This document shows positions 1 to 9,099 of a DNA stretch of 26,814 bases, one piece after another. Positions within the stretch are counted from its first letter, which is position 1, and each line of letters begins with the position of its first letter. The position numbers were made by a program, and so were the translations under genes. Origin of the DNA: Deltaproteobacteria bacterium (GTDB lineage: Bacteria; Bdellovibrionota; Bdellovibrionia; JABDDW01); NCBI GenBank assembly GCA_013287405.1, contig JABDDW010000019.1, forward strand, positions 1 through 26,814, in the 5' to 3' direction. The notes below the pieces were generated by a model, which saw nothing but the letters and a program-made list of their open reading frames with translations, did not search any database and was not told where the DNA came from.

Positions 1-1
1 G

Positions 2-679
2 ACCCGTTACAAATCAGAAATTCCAAAACAATTTGAGCTAGTCAATGGCCAACCCCTTTACTTGTGGTCCCTCAATACATTTTTAAACTGGCCAGAAGCG
101 GGGCGGGTTTGTGTGGTCGTCCCTTTGGCTTGGGTTAAGCCCGTTCAAGATAGTTTCGAGAATCTTCAAAGTAAAGCAAGGGTCATCGTGATCAGCGGGG
201 GAGAGTCTCGAACAGAGTCGGCTCATCGAGGTTTAAAAGCTTTAGGCGAAGGATCGGAGTGGGTCATGATCCACGATGCCGCACGTCCCGCCATCACAAA
301 TCATCTTCTTGAAAGAATATGGGAAGCACGAAGAATGGCCAACACTTCGCCCATCGTGGCTGGAGTAATTCCCGGCGTTGCGGCCAAAGAAACCATTAAG
401 TCAGTGGACCTCCATCTTCATCATGCTCTTGTTTCTGAAACTCTTGAGCGGTCTAAAATTCGGATCATTCAGACGCCGCAGCTCCTAAAACGTGACGTCT
501 TGATAAAAGCATTTGAGAAGTTTAAGGGGGAAGCCACCGTTGATGATTCGACTCTCGTAGAAAAATTAGGCTACAAAGTTATTGTTGTTGACGGGGATAA
601 TGATAATTTAAAGGTGACCTTTGCGGAGGATAAAAAACGTGTTTCGGATTGGCTTAGGGACCGATATCCATCCATTTAA
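2..679 (+). CDS. ispD: 2-C-methyl-D-erythritol 4-phosphate cytidylyltransferase (5' partial)
   Basis: IspD joins CTP to methylerythritol phosphate, giving CDP-methylerythritol in the MEP route to isoprenoids (cytoplasm). The frame is open from base 2, so the gene starts before the window. The first visible residues read TRYKSEIPKQFELVNGQPL, which matches the N-terminal nucleotide-binding loop of the family (PKQ motif). Only the first 15-20 residues or so should be missing. Other family blocks seen are GGESRTESAHRGL, MIHDAARPAI, AAKETIKSV, QTPQLLKRD and TVDDSTLVEKLGY, then a C-terminal DNDNLKVTFAED (usually GxxxNxKiTxxED). The stop lies inside ispF, 41 bases past its GTG start. In some proteobacteria ispD and ispF are fused, but here they are separate overlapping genes. 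A TTG at 62 could be mistaken for a start, but it would remove the conserved PKQ loop. Confidence 0.95.
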   Translation, partial: TRYKSEIPKQFELVNGQPLYLWSLNTFLNWPEAGRVCVVVPLAWVKPVQDSFENLQSKARVIVISGGESRTESAHRGLKALGEGSEWVMIHDAARPAITNHLLERIWEARRMANTSPIVAGVIPGVAAKETIKSVDLHLHHALVSETLERSKIRIIQTPQLLKRDVLIKAFEKFKGEATVDDSTLVEKLGYKVIVVDGDNDNLKVTFAEDKKRVSDWLRDRYPSI

Positions 680-1121
680 AGATGGAATAAAATTAGTTCT
701 CGGGGGTATTGAGGTCCCTTGTAGCAAGGGTCTCGATGGCCACTCTGATGGCGACCCGGTTTTACATGCTTTGGGGGATGCCCTTTTGGGGGCGGCGGCC
801 CTTGGCGATCTCGGTGAGCATTTTCCCGCCTCAGAAGAAAATAAAGGTCGTGCAAGTTCTGAAATACTTTCGGAGATTTGCCAAAAAATTTGGGGGAAGG
901 GTTATAAAATTATTAACACAGATATTGTGATTATGGCCGAAGAACCAAGGCTTTCGAGCTATAAAGAAGGAATGCAAAGTCATATCGCTGCTTTACTGAA
1001 TCTCGAGAAAAATGCAGTCAGCGTGAAGGCAACGACCTGCGACAGGTTGGGTTTTATAGGACGCAAAGAAGGAGTGATGGTCCAAGCTGTCGTCCTTTTA
1101 GAAAAGAAAAAATATGAATAA
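639..1121 (+). CDS. ispF: 2-C-methyl-D-erythritol 2,4-cyclodiphosphate synthase
   Basis: IspF cyclises CDP-methylerythritol 2-phosphate to MEcPP, two steps after IspD. The protein is 160 residues, normal for the family. I chose GTG at 639 because GGAGG at 625-629 is correctly spaced and translation then begins VFRIGLGTDIHPF, aligning with the usual MRIGxGxDxHxF start. An upstream TTG at 621 would add six unneeded residues and lies in the SD region. Metal ligands D9, H11 and H43 are present, followed by GDALLGAAALGDLGEHFP and NTDIVIMAEEPR. The second metal-binding motif reads TTCDRLGF, where the family normally has TTTExLGF, so the usual Glu135 is Asp135. The gene overlaps ispD by 41 bases and gltX by 8, implying translational coupling. 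Confidence 0.95.
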   Translation: MFRIGLGTDIHPFKDGIKLVLGGIEVPCSKGLDGHSDGDPVLHALGDALLGAAALGDLGEHFPASEENKGRASSEILSEICQKIWGKGYKIINTDIVIMAEEPRLSSYKEGMQSHIAALLNLEKNAVSVKATTCDRLGFIGRKEGVMVQAVVLLEKKKYE

Positions 1122-2580
1122 ACAAGTGAGAGTTCGTTTTGCCCCTTCACCTACAGGCTATCTTCATGTGGGCGGTGCCCGCTCCGTTCTTTTTAATTTT
1201 CTTTTTGCCAAACACTGCGATGGAAAATTTATTTTGAGAATCGAAGATACGGATACAGTTCGGAGCACAAGAGAATTTGAAGAAATGCAAAAGCAAGACA
1301 TGCTTTGGCTTGGATTTAGATGGGATGAAGGGCCAGAACTTGATGGGCAGGGCCATGGGGACTTCGGCCCTTATCGACAAAGTGAGAGAAGAGAAATTTA
1401 TAGAACCCATGTTGACCGATTGCTCGATATGGGATTGGCCTATTTTTGCTTTTGCACCGATGAGGAGCTGGCGCAAAAAAAAGAGGCGGCGATGAAAGCG
1501 GGAAGACCTCCTCAGTATGATGGCAAGTGTCGGCATATTCCTCCGGCAGAAGCAAAAATGAGATTACAGGCTGGTGAAAAAGCGGCCACAAGGTTTTGGA
1601 TCAAAAGTCAAAAAAAATATATTCTTAGAGATTTGGTGCGCGGCGAAGTTGAGTTCCAGGAGGGTATGGTTGGTGATTTTGTAATCTTAAGAAGTGATGG
1701 TATGCCCGTTTATAATTTCTGTTGTGTTGTGGATGATCATCTTATGGAAATCACTCACGTCTTGAGAGCTGAAGAACATCTTTCAAATACTGTTCGCCAA
1801 CTGATGATTTACGAGGCTTTTGGTTGGGAGATCCCCGAGTTTGGTCATATGTCGGTGGTTTTAGGACCAGACAAGCAGAAACTAAGCAAGCGTCACGGGG
1901 CCACTTCGGTGAATGACTACAGACTTCAAGGGTATCTTCCAGAAGCCATTAATAATTACATTGCGCTTTTAGGTTGGAGTTCCCCCGATGGTCGTGAAAT
2001 TATTCCGTTAAATGAGATGATCAAACTCTTTACCCTTGATCGGGTGAATTCGAGTCCCGCGGTTTTTGACTTTGTAAAATTAAAATGGATGAATTCTGTT
2101 TATCTTAGGTCCATGTCCCATCAGGTGCTTTGGCACCAGCTTGAGCCTTTGCTCAAAGCCGACGGCCAAAATTTTAGTGATCTAACTCCTGAATGGATTG
2201 ATCATGCCGTGGGAAGCCTAAAGACTTCTTTTGAGACCCTGACTGAAGGGGTCGCCGCTTTTAAACCTCTCTCCGACGGAGCCTTTGAACTGAGTCCTGA
2301 AGCTGAAGAAGTTTTTAAGTGGCCCACCACAAAATCCGTCATCGAAGAGTGGATTAATTCATTAAAAGCGCCTGGGAATCCCTTTCTTTCTGAAGCCGAA
2401 TTTGGGGTCATTCAAAAGCAAATTCAAACCGACCGTAGTGTCAAAGGAAAAGAGTTTTTTCAAGCTCTGCGGGTGGCTATCGTGGGTAAACCCCATGGTA
2501 CTGAATTAAAAAGTTTAGTGACTTTACTCACACGTAAGAAATTAATTGCGAGAGCAGAAAAGGCATTGGCGAAGGCTTAA
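1114..2580 (+). CDS. gltX: Glutamyl-tRNA synthetase
   Basis: This class I synthetase charges tRNA-Glu. At 488 residues it has the usual length. The HIGH-type signature is SPTGYLHVGGAR (residues 12-23) and the KMSKS-type loop is KLSKR (256-260). A zinc site of the E. coli kind is visible as C112-x-C114, then Y135 and C139. The rest is the Rossmann catalytic core followed by an all-helical anticodon-binding region from about residue 320. ATG 1114 sits in the last codons of ispF and has only a purine-rich weak SD (GAAAAGAAAAAA), which fits translational coupling. cysS follows after 2 bases. The sequence alone does not settle whether the enzyme discriminates or also charges tRNA-Gln. Confidence 0.97.
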   Translation: MNKQVRVRFAPSPTGYLHVGGARSVLFNFLFAKHCDGKFILRIEDTDTVRSTREFEEMQKQDMLWLGFRWDEGPELDGQGHGDFGPYRQSERREIYRTHVDRLLDMGLAYFCFCTDEELAQKKEAAMKAGRPPQYDGKCRHIPPAEAKMRLQAGEKAATRFWIKSQKKYILRDLVRGEVEFQEGMVGDFVILRSDGMPVYNFCCVVDDHLMEITHVLRAEEHLSNTVRQLMIYEAFGWEIPEFGHMSVVLGPDKQKLSKRHGATSVNDYRLQGYLPEAINNYIALLGWSSPDGREIIPLNEMIKLFTLDRVNSSPAVFDFVKLKWMNSVYLRSMSHQVLWHQLEPLLKADGQNFSDLTPEWIDHAVGSLKTSFETLTEGVAAFKPLSDGAFELSPEAEEVFKWPTTKSVIEEWINSLKAPGNPFLSEAEFGVIQKQIQTDRSVKGKEFFQALRVAIVGKPHGTELKSLVTLLTRKKLIARAEKALAKA

Positions 2581-2582
2581 AA

Positions 2583-4061
2583 ATGAAAATTTACAATACC
2601 CTCACCCAGAGAAAAGAAGATTTTCTTCCCCTGGAATCCAAACATGTGCGCATGTACGTATGTGGGCCCACGGTGTATAGTTACGTCCATGTGGGTAATT
2701 TTCGAGGTCCCATATTTTTTAATTTTGTAAGAAACTACTTTGAATATCAGGGCTACAAAGTCACTTTTGTTTATAACTACACCGACATTGACGATAAAAT
2801 AATTAAAGCAGCCAACGATGAAAAGATTTCGACTCTTGAACTGGCTAACAAATACATTATTGAATTTGAAAAAGATTTCAAGAGGACAGGCCTTCGCCCA
2901 GCCACTTTTAACCCTCGAGTTACAGACCATATTAAAGAAATCATTGAGCTTATTGCGAGTATTATTGAGCATGGCGCGGGATATGTGGTTGATGGAGAGG
3001 TTTATTGCAGTATTGAGAAAATAAAAGAATATGGAAAGCTAAGTCACAAAAATATAGACGAACTTATTGCCGGATCGAGAGTTGAAATAGGAGAGAAGAA
3101 AAAAAATCCCCTCGATTTTTCACTCTGGAAGCCTGCAAAAGCCGGAGAACCCTTTTGGGAAAGTCCTTGGGGAAATGGGCGACCAGGCTGGCATATCGAG
3201 TGCTCGGCAATGGCAAAAAGGTACCTTGGCGAAACTTTTGATATTCACGGGGGAGGGATTGATCTTATTTTTCCCCACCATGAAAATGAAATTGCCCAAA
3301 GCGAAGCGGCTAATGGCAAGGCCTTTGCGAAAATATGGATGCACAACAACTTTATAAATATGGGCAAAGAAAAAATGTCGAAGAGTCTTGGAAATGTTTT
3401 TCAGGCTCGACAGTTCTTGGACCGGTATAACGGAGAAATTTTAAAGTTTCTTATTCTCTCTGTTCATTATAGAAGTCCTGCGGATTTTGGCTTTAATGTT
3501 ATTTCCCATGCTACCCATGGATTAGCTAGGGTTTACTCAAGCCTCTGCGCTGCTCACGGGTGGCTTGAAAAATGTAAGAATCAAGGATACACGGCTCAGC
3601 CTCTAGGGGTCATTTTAGATGCTAAAAATTTTGGAGGGAACTTAGAAACAATCTGGAGCGAAGTAGGCAAAGCTTGCGATGACGATTTTAATACTCCAGA
3701 AGTGATGGCAAAGATTTTCAATCTTATTCGCAGTTTCAATAGCCTGTTAAAGGCTGGTACAAAACCCAGCCAAGAGTTAGCCAATAGTTGTGAACGATTT
3801 ATAACTCAAATAAAGTCCGTAGGGGCACTCATGGCTTTGTTTCAACAATCCCCTGAGAGTTTTTTAAGGGAGCTAGATGACATGCTTCTTGGAGAGAAGA
3901 ATCTAAAACGCGACGAAATTCAAAACTGGGTCACCCTGAGGATTGAAGCGCGGCGCAATAAAGAATTTAAGACATCCGATGAAATTCGGGATAGACTTCA
4001 GCAAATGGGAATAGAGTTACGAGATTCTCCTGAAGGAACCGAATGGGAAGTAAAGAAATAG
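2583..4061 (+). CDS. cysS: Cysteinyl-tRNA synthetase
   Basis: This class Ia synthetase charges tRNA-Cys. At 492 residues it is slightly longer than the E. coli enzyme. The key motifs are all present: CGPTVY (27-32), the HIGH-equivalent HVGN (36-39), [10 protein letters not shown] (202-211), [12 protein letters not shown] (231-242) and KMSKS (264-268). The zinc ligands that select cysteine can be placed at C27, C207, H232 and E236, matching C28/C209/H234/E238 of E. coli. The C-terminal part ([17 protein letters not shown]) is the usual DALR-type tail. ATG 2583 has GAAGG at 2571-2575, inside the end of gltX. The 3' end overlaps uvrB by 19 bases. Confidence 0.97.
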   Translation: MKIYNTLTQRKEDFLPLESKHVRMYVCGPTVYSYVHVGNFRGPIFFNFVRNYFEYQGYKVTFVYNYTDIDDKIIKAANDEKISTLELANKYIIEFEKDFKRTGLRPATFNPRVTDHIKEIIELIASIIEHGAGYVVDGEVYCSIEKIKEYGKLSHKNIDELIAGSRVEIGEKKKNPLDFSLWKPAKAGEPFWESPWGNGRPGWHIECSAMAKRYLGETFDIHGGGIDLIFPHHENEIAQSEAANGKAFAKIWMHNNFINMGKEKMSKSLGNVFQARQFLDRYNGEILKFLILSVHYRSPADFGFNVISHATHGLARVYSSLCAAHGWLEKCKNQGYTAQPLGVILDAKNFGGNLETIWSEVGKACDDDFNTPEVMAKIFNLIRSFNSLLKAGTKPSQELANSCERFITQIKSVGALMALFQQSPESFLRELDDMLLGEKNLKRDEIQNWVTLRIEARRNKEFKTSDEIRDRLQQMGIELRDSPEGTEWEVKK

Positions 4062-6154
4062 GAAGGGGTTACACTCCTCCGATAGAGATAAAAAAAGAAC
4101 TCAAGGAGCAAAGGCCCTTTCAACTCGTCACAGATTACAAACCTCAGGGAGATCAACCCAAGGCCATTGAACAATTGCTTGAAAATTTCAAAGCGGGAAC
4201 AAGACATCAGGTGCTCCTGGGTGTGACGGGTTCGGGTAAAACTTTCACGATGGCTCACACTATTGCTCGAATGGGAAGACCGGCCATTATTTTGGCTCCG
4301 AATAAGACTTTAGCTGGCCAACTCTACGCTGAGTTTAAATCCCTCTTCCCTCTAAATGCCGTTGAATATTTTGTGAGCTATTATGATTACTATCAACCTG
4401 AGGCGTACATTCCCTCAACAGATACCTTTATAGAGAAAGATTCTGCAATAAACGATCAAATTGATCGCATGAGGCACTCGGCGACAAGATCGCTCCTTGA
4501 TCGCAACGATGTCATCATTGTTTCGAGCGTTTCTTGTATCTATGGTCTTGGTAGTCCTGAAGCCTATGAGAACATGCTGATCTGTCTAGAGACGGGGACC
4601 GAGGTCAAGCGTGATGCCTTGTTGCGCCAGCTCATTGATATTCAGTATGACAGAAACGACGTTGACTTCCATCGAGGAACATTTCGAGTCCGTGGCGATG
4701 TGGTCGAGATCTTTCCACCCTATGAAGACTCTCGCGCGGTTCGTGTGGAGTTTTTCGGAGATTACATTGATTCGATCTCCATAATTGATCCTCTACGGGC
4801 CTCGGTTATTCAAAAAATCGAGCGGGTTACAATCTACCCGGGCAGTCATTATGTCACAAATAAAAGCCGCTCAAAGAATGCGATTGTGACAATCCAAGAG
4901 GAGTTGCGGGATCGTTTAACTGAACTAAAAGGTCAGATGAAACTTGTCGAGGCGCAACGGCTCGAACAGCGAACTTACTTTGATATTGAAATGATCGAAG
5001 AGATTGGCTTTTGTCAGGGAATAGAGAATTATTCGAGGCACTTTACCGGGAGAAAAGCCGGGGAGCCCCCTCCCACTTTGCTGGAGTATTTTCCAAAAGA
5101 TTACCTCATGTTTATAGACGAGAGTCACGTGACGGTGCCTCAGATAGGGGGAATGTATAGGGGTGACCGGTCTAGAAAGATGACTCTCGTTGAACATGGG
5201 TTTAGACTGCCAAGCGCTTTAGACAATCGGCCTCTGAATTTTCAAGAATTTGAGAAGTTAGAAGACAAGGTCATCTACGTCTCTGCGACGCCCGGGCCCT
5301 TCGAATTACAGAGGTCTGAAGGGCTCGTCGTCGAACAGATCATTCGTCCCACCCATCTTATTGATCCAGAGGTGGAGATAAGGGGAGCAAAATTCCAGGT
5401 TGACGATCTTTTAAAAGAAGCCCGTCTCCGGATTCAAAAGAAAGAAAGAGTTTTAGTCACCACTTTGACTAAGCGAATGGCAGAGGACCTCACTGAATAT
5501 TATCAGGGATTGGGGATGAAAGTTAAATATCTTCATAGCGAGATCTTAACTTTAGAACGCTCAGAGATTATTCGGGACTTGAGACTTGGGGTTTTTGATA
5601 TATTGGTTGGAATAAATCTCCTAAGAGAAGGTCTTGATATCCCCGAAGTTAGTCTTGTGGCCATCCTTGATGCCGATAAGGAAGGATTTTTGAGATCCGA
5701 GAGATCACTGGTTCAAACAATTGGTCGAGCCGCTAGGAATATTAATGGCAAAGTCATCTTGTATGGCGACCGAGTGACCGATAGTATGAAGAAGGCCATT
5801 GATGAAACTAATCGCCGGCGGAAAATTCAAGAAGAGTTTAATAAGGCTAATAATTTAGTTCCCCAAGGTATTAGAAAAACCGTGACCAACTCCACAGAAG
5901 AAATTTATACTTCCGACGCGGCTTATATAGCGAGTCTCCCTCCCTCAATGCTTAAAGCTGAGTCCAATAAGGAAATTTTCAATCTCAAACCCTCCGACTT
6001 AGCAAAACAGATCGCTAAGCTGAAAAAACAAATGAAAAAAGCTTCAGACAAACTTGAGTTTGAGGAGGCCGCCAATTTGCGAGATGAGATTAAGCGTCTA
6101 GAACTTATGGAGCTTGGGGCCATGGACGCCGTCGCTTTGGGCGGAGAGGAGTAG
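4043..6154 (+). CDS. uvrB: Excinuclease ABC subunit B
   Basis: UvrB is the damage-verifying helicase-like subunit of nucleotide excision repair. It is loaded by UvrA and recruits UvrC. The 703 residues contain Walker A GVTGSGKT (60-67), the damage-probing beta-hairpin [10 protein letters not shown] (113-122), DESH Walker B (359-362), YVSATPGP, the helicase motifs [12 protein letters not shown] and QTIGRAARN, and a C-terminal UVR domain (about 658-694) for contact with UvrC. ATG 4043 is the only start in the region (no other ATG, GTG or TTG before the conserved [14 protein letters not shown]), with GAAGGA upstream inside cysS. This gives about 20 more N-terminal residues than E. coli UvrB. The gene overlaps cysS by 19 bases and is followed by uvrC 6 bases later. 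uvrA is not in the window. Confidence 0.98.
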   Translation: MGSKEIGRGYTPPIEIKKELKEQRPFQLVTDYKPQGDQPKAIEQLLENFKAGTRHQVLLGVTGSGKTFTMAHTIARMGRPAIILAPNKTLAGQLYAEFKSLFPLNAVEYFVSYYDYYQPEAYIPSTDTFIEKDSAINDQIDRMRHSATRSLLDRNDVIIVSSVSCIYGLGSPEAYENMLICLETGTEVKRDALLRQLIDIQYDRNDVDFHRGTFRVRGDVVEIFPPYEDSRAVRVEFFGDYIDSISIIDPLRASVIQKIERVTIYPGSHYVTNKSRSKNAIVTIQEELRDRLTELKGQMKLVEAQRLEQRTYFDIEMIEEIGFCQGIENYSRHFTGRKAGEPPPTLLEYFPKDYLMFIDESHVTVPQIGGMYRGDRSRKMTLVEHGFRLPSALDNRPLNFQEFEKLEDKVIYVSATPGPFELQRSEGLVVEQIIRPTHLIDPEVEIRGAKFQVDDLLKEARLRIQKKERVLVTTLTKRMAEDLTEYYQGLGMKVKYLHSEILTLERSEIIRDLRLGVFDILVGINLLREGLDIPEVSLVAILDADKEGFLRSERSLVQTIGRAARNINGKVILYGDRVTDSMKKAIDETNRRRKIQEEFNKANNLVPQGIRKTVTNSTEEIYTSDAAYIASLPPSMLKAESNKEIFNLKPSDLAKQIAKLKKQMKKASDKLEFEEAANLRDEIKRLELMELGAMDAVALGGEE

Positions 6155-6160
6155 TGAGGG

Positions 6161-8074
6161 GTGACCCAAGCTCGCGACAACGTAGAAAAAATAAAAAAAA
6201 TTAAAGAACTTATTGCCACTTACCCCACATCGCCCGGCGTTTATATTATGAAGAATGCCGTGGAAAAAATTATTTATGTGGGAAAGGCAAAGGTTCTAAG
6301 ATCTAGAGTTCGAAGTTATTTTAACGGAAACACCCACTCGGCCAAAACTCTGAGTCTTATCTCGCGTATTGAGAAGATCGAGTACATTCTGACGCAAACT
6401 GAAGTTGAAGCTTTTTTATTAGAAGCTTCACTTATAAAAAAGCACCGTCCAAAATACAATATTCGCCTTAAAGATGATAAAAACTATCCGTATATCATGA
6501 TGAGTATGAGCGATAAGTTTCCCAGGCTCTACTTATCCAGAAAAGTTAAGCACGATAAAAATCTCTATTTTGGACCCTTCACCAGCGGACTCCAAGTTTG
6601 GGAGACCATTCGATTTCTTAATCGGACTTTTCAACTTAGAGATTGCAACGACCATTACTTTAGGAACCGAACAAGACCCTGTTTGACCCATCAGATTGGA
6701 AATTGCACGGCACCATGTGTGGGCCTTGTGGATAGAGAACGCTATCTCCGTGACGTCGAGGCTGCTGTTTTGTTTCTAAAAGGTAAAGATAAGGCTGTTC
6801 TCAAAATCGTCAAAGAAAAGATGCTTCAGGCAGCTGCAGAAGAGCGTTTTGAAAATGCCAGCAAGTTTCGAGATTCCCTTGAAGCTCTTAAGGCCATCTT
6901 GAAAAAACAAGCGGTCATTAATGCCATGAGTGAAAAAGACCAAGATGTTATTGCCTTTGTCGGAGGGGACGTGGGTTGTACCGTAGAAGTTCTCCACGTC
7001 CGTGGAGGGAAGCTTCTGGGCAGCCAACCTCATTTTTTACCGCTTGTGAATCCACAATCTGAAGAAGAGAACCCCCAAGATTGGCTCGCCTCCTTTGTAA
7101 ATCAATACTACGTAGAAAACATGATCCCCGACGAAGTCTTGATTTCTGTGGATTTGGGTAGGGATATTTTATCTTTATTGACTGCTGTATTAACCGAACG
7201 TCGAGAGAGTAAGGCGATCGTGCGTACGGGCGGAGGACATACCGCCAAGCTTGTAGAACTTGCGGAAAAAAATGCCGAAGAACATTATAAAAACTATACA
7301 ACCCGAAATGCCCGCAAAACAAAAGGGCTTGAAGAAATCAAAGAAAAATTAGGGCTTAAAGATTTGCCCATGAGGATTGAATGTTACGATATTTCTAATT
7401 TTCAAGGGGCCGAGTCTGTGGCAAGCCAAGTCGTATTCGAAGAAGGGGTACCTCACAAAGATTCGTACCGGCGGTATAAAATAAAAACCGTTCAGGGAGC
7501 CAATGATTTTGCCATGATGAAGGAGGTCCTCTCACGAAGACTAGCTCACACTGAAGAAGAGTACCCAAATCTTATTGTTGTAGATGGAGGTAGGGGGCAA
7601 CTGTCCTCGGCAATTGAAATACTAAAGGAGCTGGGCCATACAGAGATCCCGGTGGCGGGTTTGGCTAAGGCCAGGACCCTAGGGAAGTTCAATGAAGCTG
7701 AGCTTAAGACAAGTGAGGAGCGAGTTTTTCTTCCGGGTAGACAAAACCCTATAACCTTTCCTTCAAACTCGGCCGCCTTACAGATATTAGTGGGTATTAG
7801 AGACGAGGCCCATCGTTTTGCCATCACCTATCATCGAAAGTTAAGGGAGAATAGAAGTTTAGAAAGTGAGTTGGATGCTGTCACAGGGTTAGGAGAGAAG
7901 AGAAAGAAGTTTTTGCTTCAAAGGTTTTCTAGTCTCGACGAGCTCAAATACGCTTCCGCCCCTGAAATAGCCGAACTGCCGGGATTTAATATCGTCCTTG
8001 CCGAGCGCATCCTTCTTCAGCTTAACGAGGAAGTCACGGCGCCGGGGGTGGCCGATCTTTCTACTGCAAAATAA
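6161..8074 (+). CDS. uvrC: Excinuclease ABC subunit C
   Basis: UvrC makes both incisions around a lesion bound by UvrB. The 637 residues show the N-terminal GIY-YIG nuclease (GVY 26-28, YVGKAKVLRSRVRSYF from 39), a Cys cluster C162, C174, C182, C186 where UvrC proteins are reported to bind an Fe-S cluster, and a UVR domain near 215-250. The RNase H-like 5' nuclease follows (ECYDISNFQG, VVDGGRGQLSSA, EAHRFAITYH), then tandem helix-hairpin-helix motifs (VTGLGEKRKKFLL and IAELPGFNIVLAERIL). The family position often written DISH is DISN here, a variant also known in other phyla. GTG 6161 has AGAGGAG at 6145-6151, overlapping the uvrB stop. The last 14 bases overlap the tail of a - strand gene. 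Confidence 0.98.
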   Translation: MTQARDNVEKIKKIKELIATYPTSPGVYIMKNAVEKIIYVGKAKVLRSRVRSYFNGNTHSAKTLSLISRIEKIEYILTQTEVEAFLLEASLIKKHRPKYNIRLKDDKNYPYIMMSMSDKFPRLYLSRKVKHDKNLYFGPFTSGLQVWETIRFLNRTFQLRDCNDHYFRNRTRPCLTHQIGNCTAPCVGLVDRERYLRDVEAAVLFLKGKDKAVLKIVKEKMLQAAAEERFENASKFRDSLEALKAILKKQAVINAMSEKDQDVIAFVGGDVGCTVEVLHVRGGKLLGSQPHFLPLVNPQSEEENPQDWLASFVNQYYVENMIPDEVLISVDLGRDILSLLTAVLTERRESKAIVRTGGGHTAKLVELAEKNAEEHYKNYTTRNARKTKGLEEIKEKLGLKDLPMRIECYDISNFQGAESVASQVVFEEGVPHKDSYRRYKIKTVQGANDFAMMKEVLSRRLAHTEEEYPNLIVVDGGRGQLSSAIEILKELGHTEIPVAGLAKARTLGKFNEAELKTSEERVFLPGRQNPITFPSNSAALQILVGIRDEAHRFAITYHRKLRENRSLESELDAVTGLGEKRKKFLLQRFSSLDELKYASAPEIAELPGFNIVLAERILLQLNEEVTAPGVADLSTAK

Positions 8075-8255
8075 AGTTCTCTGACCGACTTTTAACTCCA
8101 CATGCGACGCATTTTGCTTCTTCGAGCACCTTGAGATTCAAGTAGTCAGTCTGGTGACTGAACCGAAGCTTTGAACCACACAAACAGCAAGTTTCAAGAT
8201 TTTCAATAATATCTTCTTTTGAAAGCGAGGGAAGCGGTTGTCCGTTGGCGTTCAT
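8061..8255 (-). CDS. Small zinc-ribbon protein, function unknown
   Basis: This encodes 64 residues with two CxxC knuckles: C23/C24-x-C26 and C49-x-x-C52, a treble-clef or zinc-ribbon layout separated by 22 residues. The start is convincing: ATG at 8255-8253 is preceded on the - strand by AGGAGGA (complement of 8263-8269) with a 7-base spacer, the strongest ribosome site in this part of the window. The gene is tail-to-tail with uvrC, overlapping it by 14 bases, and divergent from the uracil-DNA glycosylase gene. The N-terminal 20 residues are polar (LSKEDIIENLET). I do not recognise a named family. It could be a regulator, an RNA/DNA-binding adaptor or a ribosome-associated zinc protein, and none of these is shown by the sequence. 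Confidence 0.7.
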   Translation of the reverse strand: MNANGQPLPSLSKEDIIENLETCCLCGSKLRFSHQTDYLNLKVLEEAKCVACGVKSRSENFILQ

Positions 8256-8280
8256 TGACCTATCCTCCTGATAGTTTAAG

Positions 8281-8299
8281 GTCAGCGTTCCTTGCTGAC
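8281..8299. promoter_or_regulatory. Perfect inverted repeat in divergent intergenic region
   Basis: GTCAGC, a 7-base spacer, then GCTGAC: a perfect 6-base inverted repeat between the divergent zinc-ribbon and uracil-DNA glycosylase genes. On the - strand it lies just upstream of the zinc-ribbon ribosome site. No run of T follows on either strand, so it does not look like a terminator. A repressor operator or a leader hairpin is possible. I could not find convincing -35/-10 boxes beside it. Confidence 0.35.
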
Positions 8300-8323
8300 A
8301 CTCTCTTGAACGGTCAGTTTTAG

Positions 8324-8364
8324 AAAAACCTTTAGAAAAAAGTGATGGCGGGTTTAAGGTTTTT
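8324..8364 (+). promoter_or_regulatory. AT-rich inverted repeat in leader of uracil-DNA glycosylase
   Basis: AAAAACCTT (8324-8332) and AAGGTTTTT (8356-8364) are perfect 9-base complements separated by 23 bases, ending 16 bases before the glycosylase ATG. In RNA this would be an AT-rich hairpin next to the weak ribosome site. It could affect translation, be part of the promoter, or be chance in AT-rich DNA. Confidence 0.3.
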
Positions 8365-8380
8365 TCTGTAGGTTGGGCCT

Positions 8381-9097
8381 ATGGGAGAAATAAAGGAAAA
8401 TTTTGCCTACCTAAAAGAAGTTTTAGGGGTTCGCTATCTGCCTCTATCTGAAGCCAAGTTTGAATTGGGAGCGTTTCCCGATATTGCAAACCCTGGTGCT
8501 GGGTCGTCTGAAGGCGCAATTGCTATACCAACTGTTGCAGCTCCTTCCGACCCCGGACTTCTCTTTGAACTTGAAAAGTCTCTAGAAGGATGCACTCGGT
8601 GCAAGCTTCATCGGGGCAGAAAGACCGTAGTTTTTGGTTCCGGTTCTCCGAGGGCTCGCCTTATGTTTGTGGGCGAAGGTCCGGGAGAGCAAGAGGATCT
8701 GCAGGGCTTGCCTTTTGTGGGGCCCGCTGGGCAACTCCTCACCAAAATGATTGAAGCGATGAAGTTAAAGCGCGAGGACATTTATATTGCTAATGTCGTA
8801 AAGTGCCGACCGCCTATGAATCGAAATCCCGAAAGTGATGAAATTGCCTCCTGTTCCCCTTTTTTAAAAAGGCAAATTGAACTTATCAATCCCGAAATTA
8901 TCGTAGCTCTCGGGACTTTTGCCGCACAGACTTTACTCCAAACCACAGAGCGCATCAGTCGACTTAGGGGCTCAATTCACACTTATAATGGAAAAAAATT
9001 GATCGCCACTTTTCATCCTTCTTACCTCCTTCGAAACCCTGCAGAAAAAAAGGCAGCCTGGGCAGATTTGCAGTTGGTGATGAGGGAGTTGGGGTGA
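8381..9097 (+). CDS. Family 4 (Fe-S) uracil-DNA glycosylase
   Basis: This enzyme removes uracil from DNA to start base excision repair. Family 4 hallmarks are all visible in 238 residues: four cysteines for a [4Fe-4S] cluster (C71, C74, C142, C158), motif A GEGPGEQED (98-106), the conserved GLPFVGPAGQLL segment (109-120), NVVKCRPPMNRNP (138-150) and motif B HPSYLL (212-217). The first 65 residues or so are a low-complexity Ala/Pro/Ser extension after a short helix. Such extensions are common in proteins of this family. ATG 8381 has only a weak GGTTGGG upstream. The stop lies 2 bases from the stop of the convergent DUF188 gene. It is the third DNA repair function in this part of the window, after uvrB and uvrC. 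Confidence 0.93.
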   Translation: MGEIKENFAYLKEVLGVRYLPLSEAKFELGAFPDIANPGAGSSEGAIAIPTVAAPSDPGLLFELEKSLEGCTRCKLHRGRKTVVFGSGSPRARLMFVGEGPGEQEDLQGLPFVGPAGQLLTKMIEAMKLKREDIYIANVVKCRPPMNRNPESDEIASCSPFLKRQIELINPEIIVALGTFAAQTLLQTTERISRLRGSIHTYNGKKLIATFHPSYLLRNPAEKKAAWADLQLVMRELG

Positions 9098-9099
9098 AA

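Noticed and set aside
621..638. ispF start at TTG 621
   Set aside because: It would place the ribosome site GGAGG inside the coding region and add residues before the conserved RIGLGTDIH.
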